DNA of 64,000 nucleotides from Vitrella brassicaformis (taxonomy: Eukaryota; Sar; Vitrellaceae), in NCBI GenBank assembly GCA_001179505.1, contig CDMY01000265.1:9655-73654 (forward strand), given 5' to 3'. A model generated the notes under the pieces. That model had not been told where the DNA came from. It ran no database searches and worked only from the letters and a program-made list of their open reading frames with translations. A program made the translations under genes and the position numbers. Positions 13,801 to 23,996 of the stretch are shown here, in pieces (within the stretch, counting starts at the first letter, position 1; each line of letters opens with the position of its first letter).

Positions 13801-15386
13801 GTCCTTGGGGCAGATACCGACGTCGGCATGGGCCGGGCGGGGAGGAGGGGCTTGGGGGCCGGCACTGGGTCGCCCTCCTCGCCTGCACCACCCCCGCCCC
13901 TGTACATGGATGAGGACGACGAGGCGACCCTAGAGGAGTGGCTGCCGCTGTTGGACCGCACGGCGATCGTCAAGCCGCTTTCCAAGTACCGCCGCTTCAT
14001 GCAGCTGCTGGCGCAGAGCCGCAGGAAGACAGCAGCAGCAGCAGCAGCTGCAGCACAGCAGCAGCAGCACCCGCCATCGGCGAGCAGCACGTCGTTGTCC
14101 CATCCGACTGACGTCCACTCGCCATTCACGAAAGTGACGAGCCCGATGTCGGCAATGCCGGCTCGTGTGCGGCCGTCCTTCCCTCCTCCCCTTCTACCGC
14201 CACTAGCGCCGGCAGCCGCCCCTCCGGCAGCCGACAAAGACACCGAGAGGCAGGACACACAGCACGCAGGAGGCCAGCTTAAGGCCGCCACAGCCACATC
14301 ATCGGCTGTGCGGCCGTCTCTGTCTGCGGCTCTCAACGAGTTCGTCGAGGCGATCCGTCAGGGCAGCCGTGAGGCGAGCATGATGGCGACGGCCGAGGAC
14401 GAGCTAGACGACGACGAGTCGTGTGTGGCTTTGGTGTACAGCCGTCGGGTGCTTCACCGGCTGCTGTCGTCCCTGGTGCTGGTGCGGGGCGTGCAGCAGG
14501 CAAGGTGGCTGCGGGAGGTGGGGGAGGTCCTCATCCAGAGCTTCCAACACGAGGCACTCACCCAGGAGGGGCTCCCCGAGGGGTGGACGAGCCTGTTCGT
14601 CATGGAGTGCATCCAATTCGCCGTCACACAAATGATCCAGGTAGGGTACGCCCGACCCGATACCCAAGGGTGCGACAAATGACCCGGGTGGGTGCACTCT
14701 GTTGGTTGTTGCGTTCATTTAGGTGTCGGCACCCCCGAGTGGCCGCTCCGGTTTGGGGCTGCGACTGTCGACTTCGCTGTGGACGCTGCTGCACGACAAG
14801 CTCATGCTGCCCCTCGCCGCACAGTGGCGATCCTTCAGGACCATCAGACATATGAGCAAGGTCAGTCAGTGAGTGGGTAGGCGGACGGGTGCAATGCAAT
14901 GCAACAGCAGAGACCCGGCGCCTCTACCGTGCGTGTGCCTTTACCTAACCCCCCTCCATATATCAGGCAATGGTCCGTGTCCTGTTCACCGCCAAGCAGC
15001 GGGCCCTTCAACCCACACCCGCACCCCCACAGCCACCCCCACAGCAGCAGCGCCGCTCGCCCACTGCAGAGGTCGGAGCCGATAGCGATGCGGCCCCTAC
15101 GAGCTCATCGCCACGGCAAGGCAGCACGCCCGACGAGAGGAGGGAGAGGGCGGACCGCGAGGTGGGCGAGTGGCTGGACACCCTTGCCAAGACGGCTGCG
15201 TCACTGTGGTTCGCCAAGAAGCCCAAGGAGAGCACCAAGATGCCGCGAGACGCCGAGGACATCTGCAAGGTGGTGGGTGAGGTGTGGACGGCCAGCCAAC
15301 ACGCCACCTTTAGGGGTGAGGTGGTGCAGAGGTTTTCAGTGCTGATTCAACAGACCAAGGGCGGCGGGGCCGTGGAAGGACAGTGA
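10866..15386 (+). CDS. NELF-B/COBRA1-like negative elongation factor subunit
   Basis: The helical-repeat protein starts at ATG 10866. Segments resemble NELF-B in order: LLDELGIDRHEQYKDVFQRL; SVPLKLLEALPVLPPDVLE; TRQVWASCPELFESALGPRV; RKSLPELKEIVEMIGE then RVELYDMCVAMLLRSFC; TVRNLLVLALHDA; AAEPLFDLIWQLEAI; and VVFDVSFILADPHQLISLIN. The later half has HRLLSSLVLVRGVQQARWL and a C-terminal helical block ending at TGA 15384-15386. In animals NELF-B is part of the complex that pauses RNA polymerase II near promoters. Unusual insertions interrupt the fold: a His-rich tract (about 12270-12327), a Lys/Arg/Ser linker, and Ala/Gln runs (about 14032-14070). There are more than ten exons; one intron carries an ACCAC array (about 12719-12751). 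The fold family is fairly clear; exact orthology needs a profile search. Confidence 0.68.
12270..12330 (+). repeat. CAC-rich run encoding a poly-histidine tract
   Basis: Repeated CAC and CAT codons within an exon of the NELF-B-like gene encode a stretch of mostly His with a few Arg and Gly, followed by a Ser run. It lies in a presumed disordered linker between helical blocks. Confidence 0.8.
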
Positions 15387-15771
15387 GTGAGCAGACAGAC
15401 AGACGTTGTCCAGATGAATCTGATGCATGGGCGTGGCCCGTGGGGTTGGGCGGGGCGGATGTATGCAGCTGACTGACTGGCCATCTCTCTCGTCTCTGTC
15501 TGTCTGTCTGTCTGTGTATGCCGTTACCACATCCATCTCATCTCGGCGTTGGCCTGCCTCCGTGCCTGCCTGCGTGCGTGTCGCGGCGTGGAGTCAAGTC
15601 ATGGACTGGACGGACAAACAGATTCATGTGTGCTCCCGACCAGCAAACATACATGTATGTATGTACGTCGGTGTCTCAACCAACAGCTACATTCGATGCA
15701 GTCAGTCATCCGCCCTTCTCACGTCTGTCGGTCTGTCTACCTATACAGATACACACATGCGCCACGGTCTG
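15387..15771. other. Convergent 3' intergenic region
   Basis: 385 bp between the stop codons of the NELF-B-like gene and the minus-strand membrane-protein gene. It contains a CTGT tandem run (about 15495-15516) and ATGT/GTAC short repeats; no gene is seen. Confidence 0.5.
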
Positions 15772-17929
15772 TCACAGCATTGTCCGTCGTGTCCTCAGCA
15801 GTTTGAGTGCCACCGCGATGGCCACACCGGCCACCACACCCACACCATCACTCAACACCCGCGGGTCACCAGGCAGCCAGAAGGCAGACCCGCACGATGA
15901 GGAACCCTTTTGCACCTCGCCCTGACACACACTCACACACACAGACATCAATCCGCAGAGGATCCATTCATTCATCTAAGTACGCAGTCTATAGCCCAGA
16001 ATGTCGCTCTGTGGTTGCTGACCTTGATCTGATCCCGCAGCCTCTGCAGCTCCCGCACACCGCCCATACCCACGTGGCCGTTGCCTATCATCGACTCACA
16101 CCCGGCCAGCTGCACACACCAACAAAGGCCACCAAACAGCTAGCTGCTGCAGACATCCATGCGCCGAGTCCTGTTGTTCACACATGGCTGGCCGACCTTG
16201 AGCTGTGCGCGCAGGGCGGCGAAGAAGGCATCAGCGGAAGGCCAGTAGTTTGTCGAGTAAGAGGGCTGCAGGTCCCACGAGTACAGACCCTATATGTAGG
16301 TCACACACACACACACACACACGCACGCACTTCTACATCATGGCGGCGCGTGTGATGTGTTTGCCCCACCGACCACTAGCACCGCCGCGCTGTACACAAA
16401 GGGTAGGGGGACCAAGGGAGCTGCAGCATAGCGGCCGAGCACTGTGGCCCCGATGGCGAGTGCGTATAGGGCCGGCTGGCTGCCCATCAAAGGCGGAGAG
16501 TCGCCACGCATATGCTGCAGTGACACAGCCACGCCATTGCACAGCACAGTGGACCCTGAACACGTACACACACACGCACGATCATGAGCTCAAATGAAGC
16601 GCATAACACGTGGCTGTCTGGCTCGACACACCGACCGGCAAACGTGGCGAGAAGCGCAGCGGTGCCGACAGTTCTTTCCCACAGGGCGGCAGCCAGTCCT
16701 CCAATGAGCAACCTGGTGGCCGTCACCGCAGTCACGCCACCAAAGTGCGCCCGGTCGTCGGGAACAGAAGGGCCACCGAGAGTGAGTGAGCAGCTCAGCA
16801 GGCGATACAGCTGACGGGCGTCCATAATGCCCCTTCCCTCTCCCCCGATCCCCAGCAGCTGTGGGTGCAAAGCCATCCCCCTCGCCCACGCCACACAGGC
16901 GTCTACACTCCTCTCCAGCTCATCCACAGACCGGCAGCGGCTCACCGCCCTCTCACTCGCCCACCCAAGCCCAGTACAGAGGGCTATCAGGCCCACCAAC
17001 CCGCACCACACGTACCCGCTGCCAGCCGGCCACTCGATGCCCGTCCTTCGCTGCTGGTCCCTCAGCCATTTCGTCAGTGAGGCATCTGCTGACAAGGCAG
17101 CGGATGGCCGCGTGGCCTTCTCAATGGGCTCCAAGGCCTTCATCACAGCGCGCAGGACGTCTTGCGGGCCGAAGAATCTCGTGCCCGTCGGCGACTTGGG
17201 TGAGTAGTTGGGGTGGTCGGGGGTGAAGACCTCAGGCAGAGCGGATGAAGCAGCGACAGCGGGCCCCTTTGCGGCAGATGACGTTGCTGATGATCTGACG
17301 ATGGGTATGAACTGTCTGCTGCGCTGCCGGTGGGCCTGCTGCCTGGCCCGCTCCGTCGCCCACTCTTTTCTCTGCCGCCGCCGGTCGCTGCGGTGCGTCA
17401 GCCACCACCGCACCACCTCGAGCAGCTGCTTGGTGCTGCCGACCACCGGCACCTTGTAGAGCCGCCCACGCCACCTCCTGAGCACAAAATCCACTCCGTC
17501 TGGAAAGGCCATGTACCCGTTCTCAACCATCCACTGCCTCTGCGGGTCGCTGAGGAAGGCGGCCTTGTCGACAGTCTGCCACCAGAGGCCCCTTTGGCGG
17601 ATCTTCGCAAGGCTGAGGGCGTCCCAGATCTTGCGGAAGACTGCGGCTGGTGAGTGTGCGAAGAGGTACTCATCGAACGACTGGAGGGACCTGCTGTCGG
17701 GCTGCTGCCACTTGGAGGATGACGGCGGGGAGGGGGAGGCGAGCAGCCGCCTGCTGGCTGACAGGAAGGCACGCTGCTGATGGGTCAGGGAGGACGGCGG
17801 CAGCTGAAATCGCTGGAATGATGAGTAACGGTGCATCATGAGCATCTCTAAATGGCAGATCTGCTTCATTGGAAGCTTGGCATCGTGCGATCCGCCATAG
17901 GGTGCTGCCTGAAACGGCTGCTGCGGCAT
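15772..17929 (-). CDS. Unknown membrane protein with Trp-rich N-terminal domain
   Basis: A long first exon runs from ATG 17929 to about 16640. It encodes a basic Ser-rich N-terminus, a Trp/Arg-rich block (IRQRGLWWQTVDKAAF, VLRRWRGRLYKVPVVGSTKQ), a strongly basic helix, then hydrophobic segments (GYVWCGLVGLIALCTGLGWA; TATRLLIGGLAAALWE). The next exon, in phase, adds GSTVLCNGVAVSLQHMRG and hydrophobic YALAIGATVLGRYAAAPLV. Short exons follow (YSWDLQPSYSTNYWPSADA; LAGCESMIGNGHVGMGG) and a last exon with a final transmembrane helix (GVVAGVAIAVALKLLRTRR) and a stop at 15772. I do not recognise the family. The basic N-terminus and hydrophobic segments would fit an organelle membrane protein. Boundaries of the small 3' exons are uncertain. 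The start is 41 bp from the start of the next plus-strand gene. Confidence 0.6.
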
Positions 17930-17970
17930 CGTGCGATCGCCAGCAGATAGTGACGGGTCCCGAGGTCAAG
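17930..17970. promoter_or_regulatory. 41-bp head-to-head intergenic region
   Basis: Start codons of two divergent genes (17929 minus and 17971 plus) are separated by only 41 bp. The 5' UTRs must therefore be minimal or overlap. No TATA-like element is visible. Confidence 0.4.
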
Positions 17971-19243
17971 ATGAGCAATGAATTCGAATGGGACGTCTGC
18001 AGGAGGAGACTGATGGGGCCTTCGGCGTAAGCGCACGACCAAAGGAAAGGATGCCTTCGTTCCTTCCCTCATCTTGTGCGCGTGTTCTTCCTTTTCACCC
18101 GCCCAGATTGCGTGCTTTCCGTCCTGCGAACGCACCACCTGGTAACACGAGAGAATCCTGCCACACAGACAGACAGTTTCATTCGCTCACAGACCTGCTG
18201 TACGACGGAGGTGGCCAACTGCGCGTGGATTTGAGCCCGGACGGGGAAGTGGAGACGGGCAGAATCGAGCACGGGCGGGGCTGTTCCATCGTGACGTCCG
18301 ACGTCCAGAGAGCGGACGCGTTCCCGCGTGAATGGTATGACGAGCACGGGATGCTCAGCCTGGACCGCATAAACAACTACAGATGGCCGGAGGAGGCACC
18401 GTAAGCGAACCAACAGATGAGCAGGCGTCCACGTGTGTATGCGTGTTAGTAGATTATTACATGCATTGCTGTGTCTTTTGACAGTCTGGTTGGCCACTAC
18501 GGGATACTAGGCGATGGCAACTTCTCCAGTGGACAGCCATCGCAGTACACATACCATTACCCATACGAGCCGGTGTAAGGCCAAGCGGTCATTCGCCGAC
18601 AAGAAGGGCAGCTCCGGTGTCACTCTTTGTGTCTGTGGCTCACTCAGGCCTCCTGTGGCGCCGGCAACGGCTCCGGCCCTCGTGCCCTTCGTGCCCCAGC
18701 AGTAAGTAGGCTAACTGCAGGGGGCAGGCAGGTACTTGTGTGGAGGTGGGTATGTGAGCCGGTGCATATGTGTTGGTTCAGGCAGGATTTCGGTCGTTTG
18801 ATCATGACCGACCCCGCACCTGCGATGGTGCACACCAGATCGTAAGCGATTCGTGTGTCTGTCTGTCTGTGTCTGTGTCTGTGAGTGTGTACGACGTATC
18901 TTGGGTGCGTGTGGGTCTGTCATTGCCCTCTCTTGGTTTGGTTTGGTGTGCTGTGTGTGTCAGAAGGATGCATCGCCCACGCACAGCGACGGCCGATGTG
19001 CTCGGCCTTCCATCCCACCATCCCATGGCGGCTGCGGGCAACATCCCCCCAGCCGTTCCCGCTGCTGCTGCTGCTACTGCTGCTGCCGCTGCTGGCCCGC
19101 CCCCGACATACCCATATTCACCCCCACCAGCCATGCCCTACCAGCCCGCACCGGCCGACCCAGCCCCACCCCCACCCCCACCAGGCTCCTCACGGGGGTC
19201 GATACTTCTGTCGCTCCGGCAGCAGCGCACGGGGCAGCGATAG
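17971..19243 (+). CDS. Unknown protein with proline/alanine-rich C-terminus
   Basis: Six exons join in phase with clear GT-AG signals: from ATG 17971; then about 18107-18401, 18485-18576, 18650-18702, 18782-18841 and 18964-19243. The N-terminal part reads FHSLTDLLYDGGGQLRVDL, then REWYDEHGMLSLDRINNYRW. The middle has LVGHYGILGDGNFSSGQPSQ followed by Tyr/Pro-rich YTYHYPYEPVPPVAP. The last exon has an alanine run encoded by GCT/GCA and a poly-proline stretch (PAPADPAPPPPPPGSSRG), ending at TAG 19241-19243. I do not recognise the family. The composition suggests a structural or scaffold protein with a disordered tail. It may share its promoter with the divergent membrane-protein gene. Confidence 0.6.
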
Positions 19244-20434
19244 CTCCACCAACCGGCGACCAAGACGTCAAGAGCCGGCGGTGCAGTGGGGTGCGGTGCG
19301 GTGGGGTAGGTGTAGATACCGTGAGCATGATGATTGCATCGCAGACAGAGAGAGAGTTGGTCTATCGCGATAGACAGCAGACAGACAGACAGCAGACAGA
19401 CAGAGGTGTATGTGGTGGATGGATAGAGAGGGAGAGAGAGAGGTGAGGTTCGGGTGCGATCTGGCTGGCTGGCTGGCTGGCTGAATGGGTGGATGGATGG
19501 GCGAGAGGGGAGATCGATCCATCCAACCGCCGGGCTCCCTGGCTGTATTACTGCCTGTTGTTTCAGACATGATGGATGGATGGATAGAAGATGGGATGCT
19601 TAGGCGGGCTGCAAGCTTATAGGGATGGTGTGGCTGTGCTCGCACTTCGTCTCTCTCTCTCTCTCTCTCTTATGAATTGCTCCTTTGCTGCTTCCGTAAT
19701 TCTCTCTCTCGCCTCTTGACTGTCTGTCTGTCTGTGTAGGTATGCATTGCTCGACGGCGTGGTATCTGCCGTGCCGTCCCCGTGTGGCTCTCACTTAGTC
19801 ACTTGCGTGTGTATCGCTGTCAATTGATGGACAAACGTGTGTGTGTGGTGGACTGTATGGCGTACAGCAGCTGATGGCCTGCCTGACTGCCTGTGTGCAT
19901 ATTGTGGACGATGGACGCAGGATGGCTGTGCGTGTGTGTGTGTGGATGAGGACCACCACCACTCCATTCAATGTCTTCACCTAACAAAAGGCAACGGGTT
20001 CTTTCCACCCAAAAATTAATTATACAGAGATTCTGTCTTTCTGTTTTCTTCCATCCTCTCACACAAAGAGGGGCCCAACGACCAAGAAATCCCGTTTCTG
20101 GCTGGCTGGCTGGCTGGCTGGCTGTATACTAGCCCAGAGGACAGAAACAACAGCGTGAGCCCTCATCCACTCAGACTTACTTTTCCCGATCGATTAGCCA
20201 CTTCGTAGCAAACCAGGTCCCCCAATCAGTCACCACTCAGTGTGTATATGAGAAAAAGATGCCCACGCCCTGACATGGGCTACCTAGGAGCCCAGCCCGC
20301 CGGCAGTCAGTCAGTCACCCAATGAGTGACAAATCCCTTCCCTTCCATCCCACCCCAGCACAGCACAGACAGTGAGTGAGGTCCGTCGAGTGACCTAGCG
20401 ATGGTGTGCACACACAGCACAGGGGCGCAGGCAT

Positions 20435-20464
<30 letters not shown>
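20435..20464. repeat. (CAGA)n microsatellite
   Basis: About seven uninterrupted CAGA units, followed by a GGCA run (about 20491-20510). Typical of the tetranucleotide arrays scattered through introns and spacers of this window. Confidence 0.85.
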
Positions 20465-20466
<2 letters not shown>

Positions 20467-20523
20467 TAAGCAGACAGGGAAGGAAGCCGAGGCAGGCAGG
20501 CAGGCAGGCAAGCCATGTGCAAG

Positions 20524-20623
20524 GTGAATCATTGCACAAATGCCACATGACCCTCTTACGTGACGCAGCATATTCGAAGTCACCTCAAACGAAAAGACCT
20601 ACAGCCTATCTGCGCTGAGCTTC
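20524..20623. repeat. Kinase-flanking repeat, copy R1 (degenerate)
   Basis: Shares GTGAATCATT, TGCACAAATGC, TATTCGAA and CACCTCAAACGAAAAGAC with copies R2 and R3, followed by CCTATCTGCGCTGAGCT (R2 has CCTATCTGCACTGAGCT). It has lost part of the middle of the unit. Confidence 0.7.
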
Positions 20624-20962
20624 CGCACATATATGCGTCGGCTTGCTTCCCTCTCTGCGTGTATGTCTGTCCGTCTTGTCTGATACCTGCAACCCAACCC
20701 TGTGCTGTGTGTGCGTGCATGAATCAATAAGAAAAGGATGCCGGAATGTGCGTCCCTCGACCAGGCTGACGCCCACATACACACAAGCCGGGCGAAACTC
20801 AGAAATGGGTGCCCCCTCCCTTCTCGCACGTTTCCCTGACGGTAATCTGGCTGCCTTTCTCTCTCTATCGACTGCCTCTCTGTCTTTGCATTCCCTCGCG
20901 CACCCACTGCTTGCACCAGCCAGCACAGCAGACACACACGCCGTCCCATGGCATGCACTGGA

Positions 20963-21079
20963 GTGAATCATTCACTGTTCAGCAGCAAACGACGTACGTA
21001 AACAGTGCACAAATGCGAAACAGCCTATTGAAACGCACCTCAAACGAAAAGACAAATGGCCTATCTGCACTGAGCTCTC
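20963..21079. repeat. Kinase-flanking repeat, copy R2
   Basis: Lies 14 bp downstream of the stop of the first kinase gene. It contains GTTCAGCAGCAAAC, TGCACAAATGCGAAACAG, CACCTCAAACGAAAAGAC and CCTATCTGCACTGAGCT. It is preceded by TATCGA and CACCAGCCAGC blocks that also occur beside R3. Confidence 0.75.
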
Positions 21080-21092
21080 GCGCGGGCGGCGG

Positions 21093-22785
21093 TCAAACCG
21101 TGCGAAATCGACGGTCACACCGTTGGTCTCTGACCTTTGAGTATGATGTTCTTGTTCTGGGCCTTCTTCCCACCGGACGGACAACTATGTCAGGTGCGGG
21201 GGGCGTCGCGTCGTCTTGACCATGCCTGCACACACACACACACACAGACATGGACAACCACGCATGTGAATGAACTGTCTGCCCAGCCCAGCAATTGTCT
21301 GTCTCTGCTGTGTGATGTCTGCAAATATGTATGTGTGTGTGTGTGTGTGGCACGCACCAAAATGGGTGTGCGAGCACATCCGCGGTCGAAGGGCGCATCG
21401 CGGGGTCACCAGCCGTCATGCTGTCGATCAGCTCCATCACATCAGCCGACAGATCCCGCCGCCACGGCCCCGAGAAGAGCGGCCGCACGTACGTTTGCAT
21501 GAGGCGACGGGTGGCGGGGTCATGCCCGAGCTCCAGTAGCATCCGCAACATCTGGCCCAGTGAGTACACGGTGGCCTTCTCTGGATCGAACACCGTATTG
21601 GGCGTGTTCGCCTACAGTGCATGCAATGCAACACACACACACACGCATACAGATGAAGGACGTCTCCCCAGGGCCCTCTGCATGTGTGCCAAATACCTCT
21701 CGTGACATGTAGAATGGCACTCCGGTCGGATTCGGCCCGCTTCTGACCAGACGCTGATGGGACAGAGCACACAGAGACAATGGTCTCAACCCTCGTCATG
21801 CATCTGCATGAGTGGGTGCGGTGCTTTGCTCGGAGAGAGCATATTTGGACAGACAGACAGACACTCCATCAACTTACCTTTTGTGGGGTGAAGAACTGCA
21901 CCAGTTCGAAGTCGACCAGCTTTGGGCAGCCGTGCGCATCAAACACTATGTTGGCGGGCTGCTGGTCTCTGAAGGAACCAATCAGACACACATACACAAA
22001 CACACACTTTACACATGACCCCTCCCTCCATCCACACACAAACGCGTTCGTCTGTCTGTCTGCTGCCTGGCGTGCCCTGGTCTGGTTGATTCAAATCCCT
22101 ACCCGTGGTACAGTCCCTTGGCGAGTAGTTGGGCGTAGGTCTCAACAACGGGCCGCATCCATTGGCGCGCCTCCCACTCGTACACCGCCGACCTGCCGAA
22201 CTCGTCCAGACACATGCGCTCCGTCAAGCTGCCACCGGGCAGCAACTCGAACTCCAAATGGCTTGTTTGACCCATGTGGTATGCCTGAAATGGACATAAC
22301 CATCCACATGACATGGACACGCACCATACCGTCCCGTATGCATTGCCTTTCTTTTCACTCATGCTCACACCCACGGGACGTACCCTTTTGAGCTTGGCCA
22401 CGCCCTTGATGTCGCTTGCGGCCTCGAGGGCCCGAATCTCGCGCTGGACGTACGGCATCCAGTCGCTGCCGTCGCCGCCCACCTCGACCCGGTTGCGATT
22501 GGCCCTCGTGTGGACGGCCACGATCTCTCCCGTGTCCTTGAGGCGGGCCTTGCTGCACACCGAGGTGAAGGCGCTGCCCGGCTTGATGATGCTGAGGAAC
22601 TCCAAATGGTCGTCTGGGAAGGCACCGATGTCGTTGCTGAGCCAGGAGAGGTCATATTGGTCAATGGCGTCCGCGGGGCGGTCTGATGGCAGCGGCACGC
22701 GAGAGCAACAATGACGGAACCAGGCAGAGGGGCGCGAATACAGCCAACGGAGGGTACGATGGACGCACTGGGGGATGCACGGCAT
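21093..22785 (-). CDS. Divergent protein kinase / probable pseudokinase, copy 1
   Basis: Six exons join in phase from ATG 22785. The N-lobe has LEFLSIIKPGSAFTSVCSKA, then EIVAVHTRAN where the ATP-binding VAIK lysine would be, so that lysine is replaced. A helix with REIRALEAASDIKGVAKLKR follows. The C-lobe has FELLPGGSLTER, the catalytic loop as YHGDQQPANIVFD (HRD changed to HGD), and KLVDFELVQFF in place of DFG. Next come PTGVPFYMSRE (APE region), ATVYSLGQMLRMLLELGHDP and DPAMRPSTADVLAHPFW, the usual kinase end. The last exon adds a basic tail of about 40 residues ending at 21093. Loss of the VAIK lysine and of the DFG glycine suggests weak or absent phosphotransfer. It is a tandem paralogue of the gene at 23.7-25.5 kb. 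Confidence 0.82.
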
Positions 22786-23656
22786 CTTCAGGGGATGGGG
22801 TCAGGGATATGAGGGGATGAGAGAAAGAGAGCGGAATGCGACAAAGGGATGAATTGGCACGCAGCCCTCATACCGAAAGAGCTTCAGACACGGCCAAATC
22901 TGCGAATCTGAAGCCCGAGATCTGGAGCACAATTGCGAGCTTTCGTGTCGTCATGGCACTGCCTTTTTGACGGTGGATGGTGAATCAGACACTACAGGAG
23001 ACACTCAGACTCACTGCGAAGGGCCTCGCAGCCACGTCCGCAGACGGATCGAATGAGTGAGTGAATGGACGGATGTTTTTTCGTCGTTCAGGGTCGTTTT
23101 GAGCAGGGAAAAAAGAGTCAATGTGATGGAGGGTGGCTCTGGCGAGTCGTTTACGGCGAGAGACCCCGCAGAAAACTCGCTTGTGCGTATGTATAAACCA
23201 ATCAAACGTCTGAAGCAATCAGCCCTGTACTGATTGCTTGAAGCGATTTGAAGCGCGAATCTCGTACCATGTCCGTCCAAGCGGTCCTATCACATCACAT
23301 CCCCTGCAGGTGAATCATGGTTCAGCAGCAAACTACGTAAAAAATGCACAAATGCCAAACAGCCTATTCGAGCGGAAACCAAACGAAAAGACACAGCCAA
23401 ACTGTATGTAAAATGGGCCGGGTCGGGTTGGTCATCCTTCCATCCTTCCTTCCCCCTTGCTTGCTTCCTTCCTGGGCGAGGCGTCTGACTGACGGATATC
23501 CGCCTGTCTTTCGCTCTCTATCGAACGATATATCCATGCATGCACCAGCCAGCCAGTACACAAGATGCACACACAGCCCGAGACACCACCCAAGGGTAGC
23601 GAGACACGCAGCGACAAGGCGGGCGATGCATACATACATGAGAAGTCCCACGCCCG
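22786..23656. other. Spacer between the tandem kinase genes
   Basis: 871 bp. The part next to kinase 1 (about 22860-22960) resembles the upstream region of kinase 2 (25540-25640), sharing CTGAAGCC/CTGAAATC and TGCGAGCTTT blocks. The central part has no gene and the far end holds repeat R3. No third kinase is seen. Confidence 0.55.
23309..23406. repeat. Kinase-flanking repeat, copy R3
   Basis: Contains GGTGAATCAT, GGTTCAGCAGCAAAC, TGCACAAATGCCAAACAG, CCTATTCGAG and CAAACGAAAAGACA, matching R2 in the same order. TATCGA and CACCAGCCAGC blocks follow (about 23519-23555). Confidence 0.75.
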
Positions 23657-23965
23657 CTACCCCCACACCGTGACGGCTGTCGGGTATTGCAGGTGGTGTG
23701 GGTGGTGTGCTGAGGGTGGTGGTCCGCTGACCCAGTGGCCGTAGGTATGGTTGTGTGTGTAGGGCTGCCTGAGAGTCATGTTTGGAGGAAGGACCGGGCT
23801 GGGGACCGGGGGGAAGGCCGTCATTGGCGGGGCAGCTGGTGCGGTGGGCCAAGTCGGGTTCCTTACAGAACCGACGGCCGTCGCTGCCGGCTGACTGCGC
23901 TGATTGACGTGTGGCTGCACTTCAGGGGATGTCACAGGGGATGTCACGCCGCCTTGGCCAAACCT

Positions 23966-23996
<31 letters not shown>

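Larger units (their letters stand above)
19244..21092. other. Repeat-rich intergenic region
   Basis: 1.85 kb without a credible gene. It holds several short tandem arrays: CAGA units at 19371-19402, GGCT units at about 19461-19482 and 20098-20124, and CAGA units at about 20435-20464. Two copies (20524-20623 and 20963-21079) of the repeat that also flanks the second kinase lie here, and may be the remains of an older duplication. Confidence 0.55.

Noticed and set aside
20435-20464. CRISPR-like short repeats
   Set aside because: Units are 4 bp and contiguous without spacers, in a eukaryotic context; they are microsatellites.
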